A DNA stretch of 64,000 nucleotides from Synechococcus sp. AG-679-A04 (GTDB lineage Bacteria; Cyanobacteriota; Cyanobacteriia; PCC-6307; Cyanobiaceae). Positions 10,312 through 19,429 of the stretch are shown piece by piece. Numbering within the stretch: the first letter of the stretch is position 1; each line of letters opens with the position of its first letter. The stretch is from assembly GCA_003210775.1 (NCBI GenBank), contig QCUI01000001.1, positions 1 through 64,000 on the forward strand, in the 5' to 3' direction. Below the pieces are notes generated by a model. It was not told the origin of the DNA. It did no database searches and was given only the letters and a program-made list of their open reading frames with translations. Both the position numbers and the translations under genes were made by a program.

Positions 10312-11349
10312 ATGGCCATCGCCATGACCACCGGTTACAGCGCACAGACTGAAGGCGCTCTGCTTTGCATCGAAGCCGCCTCGGACTGGGCCCTGACTTG
10401 TGTTGACCAACTTGCTACTGCTGACAGCCATGTGCTGATCGATTACGGAGCCGCCGATGGCGGAACTGCCGTGGGTCTGTGGCAGCAGGTGCTGGACCGC
10501 TTGCATGCCAATCAGCCCCAGGCCCACCTGACCCTGATCGGCAACGATCTGCCCAGCAACGACAACGTTGCCCTGGCCGAGAATCTGGCACGACAGATCC
10601 CTCGCACTCCCAAGCCCACCGTGCTGGTGAGCGCCCGTAGCTTCTATGAGCCATCTGTGGGTCCCAACACGGTGAGCTTTGGCTTTTCCGCCACTGCCAT
10701 GCACTGGCTGAGCGAGTCGCCAGGTCCGCTGAATACCCATACCCACGTGCTGGCATCCGGTGATGCCGATGCTCTGCAACGTTTCACGGCGCAGGCCCTT
10801 AAGGACTGGACTTACGTTTTGGAGTTGCGCAGCAAAGAGCTGAAAGTTGGTGGTCGCCTGCTGACGGTGAACCTGTCCCGCGATGAAGAGGGTCGTTACC
10901 TCGGCAACAACGGCGGCGAAACCCGCAATGTGCACGACCAGTTGCATCAGATCTGGAAGAGTCTTGCCGACGAAGGCGTGATCTCTGAGGAGCAGTACCG
11001 CAAGGGAACGGTGCTGAACTTCTACAAGTCACCCGAAGAATTCATGGCGCCACTGAAAGATCAGAGCTCGGCGCCCTACCGCAATGGGCTGCGTCTGGTG
11101 GATGAGCGCACGGTGTACGTCAAGTGCCCCTACCGCCGCCGCTGGGAGGAGAACGGCGACACTGCTGCCTTCGCGGCTGGACTGATGGCCACGATCCGCA
11201 GCTGGAGCCGTCACAGCTTCGCCAGCACTGCCGGAGACGCGGTGGCAGATGAGGTGTACAGCCGCTTGGAGCAACGCATCGCGGCAGCCCCCTCCGAGTG
11301 GAGCCTGGATTACGTGGAGCACCACCAAATGATGGAGAAAGTGGCCTGA
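10312..11349 (+). CDS. SABATH-type (Methyltransf_7-like) SAM-dependent methyltransferase
   Basis: 'VLIDYGAADGGTAVGLW', 'LIGNDLPSNDN', 'SFYEPSVGPNTVSFGFSATAMHWLSESP', 'RSKELKVGGRLLTVNL' match the SABATH motif order. Confidence 0.85.
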   Translation: MAIAMTTGYSAQTEGALLCIEAASDWALTCVDQLATADSHVLIDYGAADGGTAVGLWQQVLDRLHANQPQAHLTLIGNDLPSNDNVALAENLARQIPRTPKPTVLVSARSFYEPSVGPNTVSFGFSATAMHWLSESPGPLNTHTHVLASGDADALQRFTAQALKDWTYVLELRSKELKVGGRLLTVNLSRDEEGRYLGNNGGETRNVHDQLHQIWKSLADEGVISEEQYRKGTVLNFYKSPEEFMAPLKDQSSAPYRNGLRLVDERTVYVKCPYRRRWEENGDTAAFAAGLMATIRSWSRHSFASTAGDAVADEVYSRLEQRIAAAPSEWSLDYVEHHQMMEKVA

Positions 11350-12404
11350 TGACAACAACAACCCGACCTGCGCCGGACGTCTCGGTGCTAGCTGAACATG
11401 TCTCCGAGCATCTGTCGGTGTTCGTGGTGGCCGAGAACACCGATGCGCGACGCCCCGCGAACGGCGGCCTGCGTCTGCTCAATTACCCAAGCGATGAGGC
11501 CTGCATTGCTGACGGACAGCGACTTGCGGGGCTAATGACCCACAAGCACGACCTCTACGGCACCGGTTTCGCAGGCGGCAAGATCGTGGCGCGCGCCGCC
11601 GAACCGGAAGCGGTGAAGGACGAGCTGATCAGCGTCACCGCTGGGCTTCTGGAGTCTCTCGACGGAGCCATGATTACTGGCTGCGATCTGAACACCAGCC
11701 TGGAGGACATGGAGCGACTGACGGAGCTCACTCCCCATGTACTGGCAGCCGTCGGCAGTCCTGTTGATGCCAGCGCAGCAACGGCTCATGGCACCCTTGG
11801 CGCCGTTGAAGCCGTACTCGAATCAACCCTGGCTGAGGCGAAACCCGGTCGAGCGCTGGTGCATGGATGCGGCGCCGTCGGCGGCACAGTGGCCCGCGTC
11901 TTGGTTGAGCACGGCTGGACCGTGTTCACCGTGGATCTCAGTCCCGAACGTGCAGGCTTCCCTGGTGCCACCCCTCTGCCTCAGGACTGTCCTTGGTGGG
12001 AGCTGAAGCTGGATCTGCTGCTGCCCTGCTCGATCTCAGGTCTGATCAATGCTGAAATCGCCTCGGCCCTGAGAGTCAAATCCGTGGTCCCAGCGGCCAA
12101 TGCTCCGTTCCAAAGTTCTCAACTCGCCGACGACCTGCGTCGCCGGGGCATCCGTGTGCTGCCAGATCCACTGGTCAATGCCGGCGCCGTGATCGCTGAC
12201 TCGATCGAACGCTTCTCACCCGACGCCTGGAAAGGTGCAGGCGCGGAGGATGTCTACGCCTTCGTACGCAATGAGGTGCGCCAAAGAGCCACTGACTATC
12301 TGAATCAGCGCGATCAGGGCCTCTCCGTTGGAGCAGCTCTGGTGGAAGTGACCGCCGAACGGGAGACCGATCCGATCGGCCTCAGCTTCGGAGACGAGGC
12401 ATGA
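11349..12404 (+). CDS. Glu/Leu/Phe/Val dehydrogenase family protein (leucine-dehydrogenase-like)
   Basis: 'GGLRLLNYPS', two Lys in 'MTHK...AGGK', 'HGTLGAVEAVLES', 'VHGCGAVGGTVARVL'; start overlaps the upstream stop (TGATG). Confidence 0.85.
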   Translation: MTTTTRPAPDVSVLAEHVSEHLSVFVVAENTDARRPANGGLRLLNYPSDEACIADGQRLAGLMTHKHDLYGTGFAGGKIVARAAEPEAVKDELISVTAGLLESLDGAMITGCDLNTSLEDMERLTELTPHVLAAVGSPVDASAATAHGTLGAVEAVLESTLAEAKPGRALVHGCGAVGGTVARVLVEHGWTVFTVDLSPERAGFPGATPLPQDCPWWELKLDLLLPCSISGLINAEIASALRVKSVVPAANAPFQSSQLADDLRRRGIRVLPDPLVNAGAVIADSIERFSPDAWKGAGAEDVYAFVRNEVRQRATDYLNQRDQGLSVGAALVEVTAERETDPIGLSFGDEA

Positions 12405-13588
12405 GCTCGGCCACTCTTCCCTCTAAAGCCTCTGTGGTGATTGTCGGCGGTGGCATGGCAGGTCTCAGCTGTGCCGCGTCCCTGGCCCGTCGCGGCATCA
12501 CCGACGTGGTGCTACTCGAAGCGAAAACACTGGCGCATGCCAAGGCCAGCAGTTTTGGCGAAACCCGGATGTTTCGGGAGATGTACTCCGACCCCGTGCT
12601 CTGCCGTCTAGCGCAGGAGGCCAACAGGCTCTGGCGTGAGGAAGAGATCCACGCAGGAGAACAGCTACGCGAAACCCATGGGTTGCTGTTTTACGGCGAA
12701 AGCTGGGATGAGGAAACGATCGAAGGATCGATCCCAGGTGCCCGCCGGGTGATGGACGATCAGGGCATCCCCTATGAGGCACTGAATGCCGATCAGATCT
12801 CAACCCGCTTCCCCCTGAAACCCAAGAGCGATTTCACCGGCCTGTTTGAGCCCACCGCTGGTGCGGTGCGCAGCGACAAAGTGATTGCCCACTGGATCAG
12901 TACAGCCCGTCAAGCCGGACATCAACTGGTCGAACATTGCCCGGTGGCGAACCTGGATGCCGACGGTGGTGGCGTCACACTTGAGAGCGGTCACCACATC
13001 GCCGCCGGCCAGCTGGTCGTGGCCTGTGGCATCTGGAGCCAGCTGATGCTGGCACCGCTGGGTCTCGCTCCGAAGCTCGAGGTATGGCCCATGCTCTGGG
13101 CTCATTACACCGTGGACCCTGCTTTAGCGGATCGTTATCCGCAATGGTTCTGCTTCCAAAAGGAACGCGGCGATGACGGAGGTCTGTATTACGGCTTCCC
13201 TGTGCTCAGCCATACCAACGATGGCCGACCACGAATCAAAGCTGGCATCGACTGGGCACCCAAAGAACTGCGTGTCGCAGAACCCAATGCCATGACCACC
13301 GAGCCACCGGCCAGGCTGGTCGAACTGCTCGACACGTTCCTGTTCAACGAACTCGAAGGCGTCCAGGAACGGGTCGAAACAGTGATCAATCCCTACTCAA
13401 TGGCCAGCGACGTCAATTTCGTGCTGGACCGTCTGAGCCCCAAGCTGAGCCTGTTTGCCGGAGGCTCAGGCCAAGCCTTCAAATTCGCTCCCCTGATCGG
13501 CGACTCGCTGGCACGACTTGCCAGCGGTGAAACCCCTGCTGTTGATCTTTCCTGCTGGAGTCACCAGCGCGAAGCCGTCAGCGCCTAA
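12401..13588 (+). CDS. FAD-dependent oxidoreductase, monomeric sarcosine oxidase / N-methyltryptophan oxidase-like
   Basis: 'VVIVGGGMAGLSCAASLARRG', 'SSFGETRMFREMY', 'FAGGSGQAFKFAPLIGDSLARL'; ATGA overlap with upstream gene. Confidence 0.88.
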   Translation: MSSATLPSKASVVIVGGGMAGLSCAASLARRGITDVVLLEAKTLAHAKASSFGETRMFREMYSDPVLCRLAQEANRLWREEEIHAGEQLRETHGLLFYGESWDEETIEGSIPGARRVMDDQGIPYEALNADQISTRFPLKPKSDFTGLFEPTAGAVRSDKVIAHWISTARQAGHQLVEHCPVANLDADGGGVTLESGHHIAAGQLVVACGIWSQLMLAPLGLAPKLEVWPMLWAHYTVDPALADRYPQWFCFQKERGDDGGLYYGFPVLSHTNDGRPRIKAGIDWAPKELRVAEPNAMTTEPPARLVELLDTFLFNELEGVQERVETVINPYSMASDVNFVLDRLSPKLSLFAGGSGQAFKFAPLIGDSLARLASGETPAVDLSCWSHQREAVSA

Positions 13589-15188
13589 ATCCCCTCTCGC
13601 CCAAACATCTCCCTTGCCCGACCCATCAACCCTCCAGGACGGCGCGACTGAAACCAGCCAGTGGTGGCAACGCAAACCCCTGTGGATCGGAGCAGGGCCA
13701 TTGCTGGTCTTTCTGGTGGTCGCAGCCGTTGACCTCAAACTGGCGCAGCATTTCACCAGCTCAGGCAAGGCCATTGTGAGCAACGCTCTCGGCGGCCTCT
13801 GGCAGTGGATGGTCCTGCTGCTGTTTGTGATTGCCATCGTGCTGGCAGTCAGCCCGATCGGCACCTTGCGCCTGGGAGGAGCTGATGCCAAACCGAGCCT
13901 GAAATTCTTCGACTGGTGTGCTGTGCTGATTTGCACGCTGCTAGCCGGCGGTGGTGTGTTCTGGTCTGCAGCCGAACCGTTGTTCCACTTCCGGGATCCG
14001 GCGCCCTACTTCGTCGGAGTCGAGGGATCCACAGCGGCTGCGGTTGATCCCTCTTTGGCCGTGAGCTTCCTGCACTGGGGATTCCTGGCCTGGGCCCTGG
14101 TGGCAACAACGGTGACGATCACCCTCTCAATCCAGGAGCAACGGGGCGAACCTCTGCGACCACGCACGCTGCTGGTGGGGATCCTTCCCAGCAGCTGGGT
14201 GAATGGTCCTCTGGGGCACCTCGCGGATGGCCTCTCCGTGGTGGCCGCCATCGCTGGAACCGTGGGACCTCTGGGTTTCCTCTCGCTCCAGCTCAGTAAC
14301 GCCGCAGGCATGCTGCCTGGTTTCAGCGACAGCGCGGGACTGCAGTCTCTAGTGGTGGTCCTGCTCACAGCGGTGTTTGCAACCTCCACGGTGAGTGGAA
14401 TCCAGCGAGGCATCAAGTGGCTGTCTGAACTGAACGTCTGGCTGACCCTTGGTCTTGCAGCCGCTTTGCTGTTACTGGGCCCCGGCCTATGGCTGATTCA
14501 ACACTTCATCAGCGCATTCGGGCTCTATCTCACCAACCTGCCGCGGATGGCACTCGCCCACAACAGCAGTCCAGGCAACTGGGTGAATGGCTGGACCGTG
14601 TTCTATTGGGGCTGGTTCCTCGGCTATGCCCCGCTGATGGGTCTGTTCACGGCAGGGGTGAGCCGCGGCCGTACTCTGCGCGAACTGGTGCTGGCGGTTG
14701 CCATCCTCTGCCCGATCGTGACCAACATCTGGTTCACATTGCTCGGCGGCTCTGGGATGCAGTTGGAACTCGCCAACCCAGGCTCCATCAGCGGCCCTCT
14801 CAGCGCCAGCGGGGAGTCGGGCGCACTGCTAGCGATTCTCGGCCAGCTTCCCTTGTCCTGGCTGTTGATTCCGGTCGGCCTTGTGTTGGTGGTGCTGTTC
14901 ATGGCCACCAGTGCCGACTCAATGAGTTACGCAGCAGCCATGGTGGTGAGTGCTCAGCGCACACCTCCGACCCTGCTGCGTTTGTTCTGGGCTCTGATGA
15001 TCGGCAGCCTCACTCTGGTGTTGCTGCGCATCGGCACCAGCCTGGGAGACAACACCTCGATCAACGCTCTGCAAGCCTTCATCGTGATCACCGCCGTGCC
15101 AGTCACCCCTCTGGTTCTGCTGAGTCTCTGGACGGCCCCACGTCTGGCCTGGAAGGAATGGCGCCAGCGACAGCCGGCTCAGGGCTAA
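13518..15188 (+). CDS. BCCT family transporter (start ambiguous: ATG 13518 or a later TTG near 13.61 kb)
   Basis: 556 aa, many TM segments, 'GWTVFYWGWFLGYAPLMGLFTAGVSRGRTLREL' BCCT signature, 'FMATSADSMSYAAAM'. Confidence 0.92.
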   Translation: MPAVKPLLLIFPAGVTSAKPSAPKSPLAQTSPLPDPSTLQDGATETSQWWQRKPLWIGAGPLLVFLVVAAVDLKLAQHFTSSGKAIVSNALGGLWQWMVLLLFVIAIVLAVSPIGTLRLGGADAKPSLKFFDWCAVLICTLLAGGGVFWSAAEPLFHFRDPAPYFVGVEGSTAAAVDPSLAVSFLHWGFLAWALVATTVTITLSIQEQRGEPLRPRTLLVGILPSSWVNGPLGHLADGLSVVAAIAGTVGPLGFLSLQLSNAAGMLPGFSDSAGLQSLVVVLLTAVFATSTVSGIQRGIKWLSELNVWLTLGLAAALLLLGPGLWLIQHFISAFGLYLTNLPRMALAHNSSPGNWVNGWTVFYWGWFLGYAPLMGLFTAGVSRGRTLRELVLAVAILCPIVTNIWFTLLGGSGMQLELANPGSISGPLSASGESGALLAILGQLPLSWLLIPVGLVLVVLFMATSADSMSYAAAMVVSAQRTPPTLLRLFWALMIGSLTLVLLRIGTSLGDNTSINALQAFIVITAVPVTPLVLLSLWTAPRLAWKEWRQRQPAQG

Positions 15189-16368
15189 AACTGATCCAGC
15201 TGGCCATCACAACACCAAAAAGGGCCAGTGCCCCATAGATCACTAGCACCAGCGACAGGTCTCCCTGAGGAGAGGCCTGCAGAATCAGCCCAGACACGAT
15301 CGTCATCAACCCGCCCATCACCGTGCCAGAGGTGTTGACGATTGACACTGTCATTGCCGTCTGCCCTGGAGGCGCAGCGGCTTCAGCGATCGGGAACGCC
15401 AGCACGGACGTACCGATGCCGACACCGAAGCTGAAGGCAGGCAGCATCAAAACCCCACGCGGCAGAGATGGCGTGATCAACAGCATCAACGACAGCAGCG
15501 TGATCATGGTGCCGGCCAGAAGCAGACCACCACGTTGCTGAGGTCGGCCACCGAGAGCCCCACTGACAACCATCCCCACCACCAGGCCGATCGACATGAT
15601 CAGGGTGAGACTCTCCATTAACGGACTGGACCAGCCCCTCAGGCTGGAGAGCAGGCCGTACTGCGCCATCCCGAACACGAAGCCAAGCCCCCACGCGTAG
15701 AGAAGGCAGCACTGAATCAGGCGATTGACTCCAGCCCTGGTCCAGCGCTGCACACGAACGTCCTGCTCTGCCTTTGGCAAAACGCTCGGCGCGCGTCGAC
15801 TGGCCCCGAGCAGAAGCATCGGCAAGGCCACAACCAGGGCGAGAGAGAGCCCCTGGAGAAGCACCAGATGCCGCCAGCCGGAGCGGCCCAGCAGCAGTGG
15901 CACCACGGCCGCCAACGCGGCACCGACTCCCAACAGGCCATCGGTGAACCCCATCGCCAGGGCGAAGCGATCTGCGGGCAGGCTGCGTCGTGCCAGCAAC
16001 GCTGATGCTGGGAATGCCACAGCGCAAGCCATGCCAGTGCCGATACGAGACAACAGCAGCCCCTGCAGGCTGTCGCTACTGGCGAACACCAGGCTGCAGC
16101 ACGCTGCAGCTAAAGCAGCCAGCAGCAGCCAGAGCTCGACCCTGCCCCGGTCGATCAAGCGGCCAACGGGCACTTGCACTAGGCCATAGGGCAACAGAAA
16201 GCTGCCGGCAACCAGCGCGACCCCTGCCGAATGCAGACGCAGATCCGATCCCAGGGAGCCTTCGAAATACTGAAAGCTGGTTTCCACCCAGACCAGCCAA
16301 ACCACAAACAGAAGGCTTGTGACCCAGAGCAACCGATCGCTGCGTCTCGCCTCCATGACTCCTACCAA
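15103..16368 (-). CDS. MFS transporter
   Basis: About 12 hydrophobic segments, 'PYGLVQVPVGRLIDRGR' MFS loop motif. Confidence 0.88.
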   Translation of the reverse strand: MVGVMEARRSDRLLWVTSLLFVVWLVWVETSFQYFEGSLGSDLRLHSAGVALVAGSFLLPYGLVQVPVGRLIDRGRVELWLLLAALAAACCSLVFASSDSLQGLLLSRIGTGMACAVAFPASALLARRSLPADRFALAMGFTDGLLGVGAALAAVVPLLLGRSGWRHLVLLQGLSLALVVALPMLLLGASRRAPSVLPKAEQDVRVQRWTRAGVNRLIQCCLLYAWGLGFVFGMAQYGLLSSLRGWSSPLMESLTLIMSIGLVVGMVVSGALGGRPQQRGGLLLAGTMITLLSLMLLITPSLPRGVLMLPAFSFGVGIGTSVLAFPIAEAAAPPGQTAMTVSIVNTSGTVMGGLMTIVSGLILQASPQGDLSLVLVIYGALALFGVVMASWISFSPEPAVAGAIPSRPDVGPSRDSAEPEG

Positions 16369-16396
16369 CAGCTCAAAGTCAGTGTGGGGGAATCGC

Positions 16397-17110
16397 TCAG
16401 TTCAGGCAGTAATCCAACGCAAGACTGAGGCTGGCTTTGGGCAGCGGTGCTTCCTCCGGCCTGAACCGTTCTGCTGCACTGACCGCCATTGGAGAGGGGC
16501 GGGCGGTGGAATGACTGCGTTGATCGATGCGCAGCAGTGCAACCCGACGAAGATTCAGGGCAACTGCCGTCCGCTCAGCCTGCCTGCGTCCGCGTTGAAG
16601 AGCCCTTTCCAGCAGTTGATCCTGCAGACGATCCTGCCCCTCAGCTGATGGCAGGGAGGTCATGCCCTGGAGCCGCACACCCTCCAAACGGCCGGCGCGC
16701 TCAATCAAGGAGTCGTAATTGCTGCGGCCCACCGTTCCGGTGATGCTTGTGGAGGCCCGATAGCCCTTGGATTGCGCAGAACCGCCCGTGGCATAAGTGT
16801 TTGGAGCAGGGATCACAAGCCCCCCGATGACCAGGGGCTCCAACGCCACGCGCAACCTGGCCAAACGCCCACTGAGTTGCTCCAGTGCGGCTGCGCTGCT
16901 GGAGGCTTCCGATTCGAGGCGCAAGTTGAAGCGGAAGCTCTCAGTTCGACTTTCACCGCTCTCGCGCAAATTCAGCTGCAGCAGAGTGCCACGGCAAACA
17001 GGGCCCTGAATCTCAGCTTTGGCCGCGAAGGGAATCAGCGAGCCAGTTGGACCAAGCAACAGAACTGCGACCAATGGCAGGCATTGAGGGTGCAAGGCAG
17101 AGAGCTTCAC
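16397..17110 (-). CDS. SIMPL (DUF541)-like secreted protein
   Basis: Signal-like N-terminus, 'YRASTSITGTVGRSNYDSLIERAGRL' and overall SIMPL layout. Confidence 0.65.
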   Translation of the reverse strand: MKLSALHPQCLPLVAVLLLGPTGSLIPFAAKAEIQGPVCRGTLLQLNLRESGESRTESFRFNLRLESEASSSAAALEQLSGRLARLRVALEPLVIGGLVIPAPNTYATGGSAQSKGYRASTSITGTVGRSNYDSLIERAGRLEGVRLQGMTSLPSAEGQDRLQDQLLERALQRGRRQAERTAVALNLRRVALLRIDQRSHSTARPSPMAVSAAERFRPEEAPLPKASLSLALDYCLN

Positions 17111-17215
17111 GCGCGAAACAGCAGAAAGATGAGTTGCTGTCTAAATCAAGAGCCGGCTTGGAACATGTGAGAACCATGACCGGCGCTGCTTGAAGCACCA
17201 CCGGATCAGACTGAG

Positions 17216-18712
17216 TCAGCTGGCATCAACCCAGCTGCCGTGCAGACCGTGGGGTATTGCCAAAGGCAGCTCGAACACAGCCAGCTCGCGCAGGTCAGCC
17301 GCGTCAAGGATCACTAAATCAGAACCTTCCCGATCCCCGTTCCACACCAGTTCAAGCACCCAGCCATCGTCTTCGGCGCTTGCACCTGGCCTGGGAACCA
17401 TCAAGGGCTCACTCACAAAGCCGTGGGGCACCGCACTCCAGATGTGACGCTCACCACTGACCAGGTCAAGCTTCTTGACCACCTGAAGCGGGTCATTACC
17501 CTGCTCACGCGCTGCGGCCGCCATCCAGGCGAAGCGACAGGGGAGGCCTTCCTTCGCAGGATTGACCATCGCAAATTCACAGCAGCGTTCGCTGAGACGT
17601 GTGGTCTGCACCGAGGCGCTCTGCAGGTTGATGCGGCACTGCTCGAGCAAACCCTCGGGGATCAGGTCGAAGTCGACGGCTGCAAAGTCGACATCGGGGC
17701 CGATCGCAGGAAAATCGCTGTAGTAGATGCTCTCCACCACCACATCACCCTGCTCTTCCCAGGCGTTGAGATGGTGAAACACAAAGCCCTCCGGTGCATC
17801 CACAATCCGGGGGGCCTGGCCTGCATAGGCGCCACTATCCCGTGGAATCAGCCAGAACTTGGCCTGACCATTCTGCTTGGATTGCAGACACTGGGCTGCA
17901 CCCTTCCTGCCGAGAACAAAAGGAAGCGGGTTGAAGTCAATCGCGTTCTGCAGGAACACCGCCCAGTTGGGTGTGATGGCGAAATCGTGCAGGAAGGCGA
18001 AGCCGTTGAAGCTGTCACGCCGGTCGCTCAGCAGGTCTCCAGCCTTGATGCCTGCGGTGGAGTCGTTTTCCGTGGCGAATTCCATCAAGCGGATGGTGCT
18101 GCGTGGCCCGGTATTGACCCCGAAGGTGACCATGCGCGGACGATCGTGATGACCGGGATCGAAGCGAGGGTGGGCACTGAAGGCCTCACCTTTTTTCAAA
18201 ACACCCCCTAACAAGCTGATGCCGTGGGTCTCAAGGGTTCGAGGGTCAAGCGCATGGGGTTCGGCCGCTTCCCAAAGCGCAAGCAGCTGGTCACCAAGCT
18301 GCACAACACCAGTGTTGGCGATATTTTTCAACCTCAAATCAAAGGCATTCGCCAGTGGACCCCCAGGTTTTTGGCTGCCAAAAACCCCTCGATACAGCAC
18401 CTTGCCGGCCGCTTCCTCGGCCTGCCATCCAGCCGTACGCACAAAACGATTGGTAAGCGAAACCCCCTCAGCGTTGAACTGAATCGCGGTGATCATGCCG
18501 TCACCATCAAATGGATGATGGACGCGCTGACCATCGCGCTCCATCAATCCAGGGCCATTGCGGTAAAGGGTTCCCAGCAGCTCGGACGGCACATTGCCCC
18601 TAGCTGGCTGAAGCGCAACCTCAGTGAGCTCCTGCTCCACATTGCGGAAGGCGCTGGCCCATTCCGACCGATTGAAACGTTCAGCGGCGGGAGCGACGGT
18701 CACGGAGAACAT
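17216..18712 (-). CDS. Carotenoid oxygenase family protein
   Basis: 'GTLYRNGPGLMERDGQRVHHPFDGDGMITAIQF', His-containing 'SAHPRFDPG', 'FLHDFAITPNWAVF', 'FVFHHLNAWEE'. Confidence 0.93.
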   Translation of the reverse strand: MFSVTVAPAAERFNRSEWASAFRNVEQELTEVALQPARGNVPSELLGTLYRNGPGLMERDGQRVHHPFDGDGMITAIQFNAEGVSLTNRFVRTAGWQAEEAAGKVLYRGVFGSQKPGGPLANAFDLRLKNIANTGVVQLGDQLLALWEAAEPHALDPRTLETHGISLLGGVLKKGEAFSAHPRFDPGHHDRPRMVTFGVNTGPRSTIRLMEFATENDSTAGIKAGDLLSDRRDSFNGFAFLHDFAITPNWAVFLQNAIDFNPLPFVLGRKGAAQCLQSKQNGQAKFWLIPRDSGAYAGQAPRIVDAPEGFVFHHLNAWEEQGDVVVESIYYSDFPAIGPDVDFAAVDFDLIPEGLLEQCRINLQSASVQTTRLSERCCEFAMVNPAKEGLPCRFAWMAAAAREQGNDPLQVVKKLDLVSGERHIWSAVPHGFVSEPLMVPRPGASAEDDGWVLELVWNGDREGSDLVILDAADLRELAVFELPLAIPHGLHGSWVDAS

Positions 18713-18762
18713 TGGTATCGACCTCCATCCTCTCGTAACGGACTGTGAAGCGCGGCGAAGGC

Positions 18763-19371
18763 TTAGTTCGCCCCAGCCTGCTCGAGCACACCCTTACTGC
18801 TAGGAACCGCACCGGCACGACGAGGGTCGATCTCCGTCGCCATACGCAACGCCCTGGCAAAAGCCTTGAAACAGGCTTCAACGATGTGATGGGAATTGGT
18901 CCCATCCAGCTGACGGATATGGAGGGTAAGCCCGCTGTTGTTGACCACCGCCACAAAAAACTCCTTGACCAACTCGGTGTCGTAGCGACCGATCTTCTCT
19001 TTCGGAATCGTGAGGTTGTACGAGAGATGGGGGCGTCCCGAACAATCGAGCACGACCTGCACTAGGGCTTCATCTAGCGGCGCCACGAAGTGACCGAAAC
19101 GAACGATGCCGCGACGATCACCCAGCGCCTGGGCCAGGGCTTGTCCCACGGCAATGCCCACGTCTTCATTGGAGTGGTGATCATCGATATGGGTATCACC
19201 CACCGCATTGATCTCCAGATCGATCAGACCATGGCTGCTGATCTGATGGAGCATGTGATCCAAGAAGGGCACGCCGGTGCTGGCCTGGCACCTCCCACTG
19301 CCATCAAGATCCAGGCACACCTTGACATCGGTTTCACCGGTGACTCGATGGATCTCGCCTTGTCGCGTCAT
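18763..19371 (-). CDS. hisB: Imidazoleglycerol-phosphate dehydratase
   Basis: '[16 protein letters not shown]', '[17 protein letters not shown]'; start chosen at '[16 protein letters not shown]'. Confidence 0.96.
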   Translation of the reverse strand: MTRQGEIHRVTGETDVKVCLDLDGSGRCQASTGVPFLDHMLHQISSHGLIDLEINAVGDTHIDDHHSNEDVGIAVGQALAQALGDRRGIVRFGHFVAPLDEALVQVVLDCSGRPHLSYNLTIPKEKIGRYDTELVKEFFVAVVNNSGLTLHIRQLDGTNSHHIVEACFKAFARALRMATEIDPRRAGAVPSSKGVLEQAGAN

Positions 19372-19429
19372 CCCATTGATTTCAATGACTTCATCGTGCC
19401 GCATCAGCAAGCAATCAGAAACCACAACC

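Noticed and set aside
10225-10947. 240-aa minus ORF
   Set aside because: Antisense to the SABATH-like gene, no recognisable motif.
14489-15238. 249-aa + ORF
   Set aside because: Alternative frame of the BCCT gene.
17423-18211. 262-aa + strand ORF
   Set aside because: Antisense shadow of the carotenoid oxygenase.
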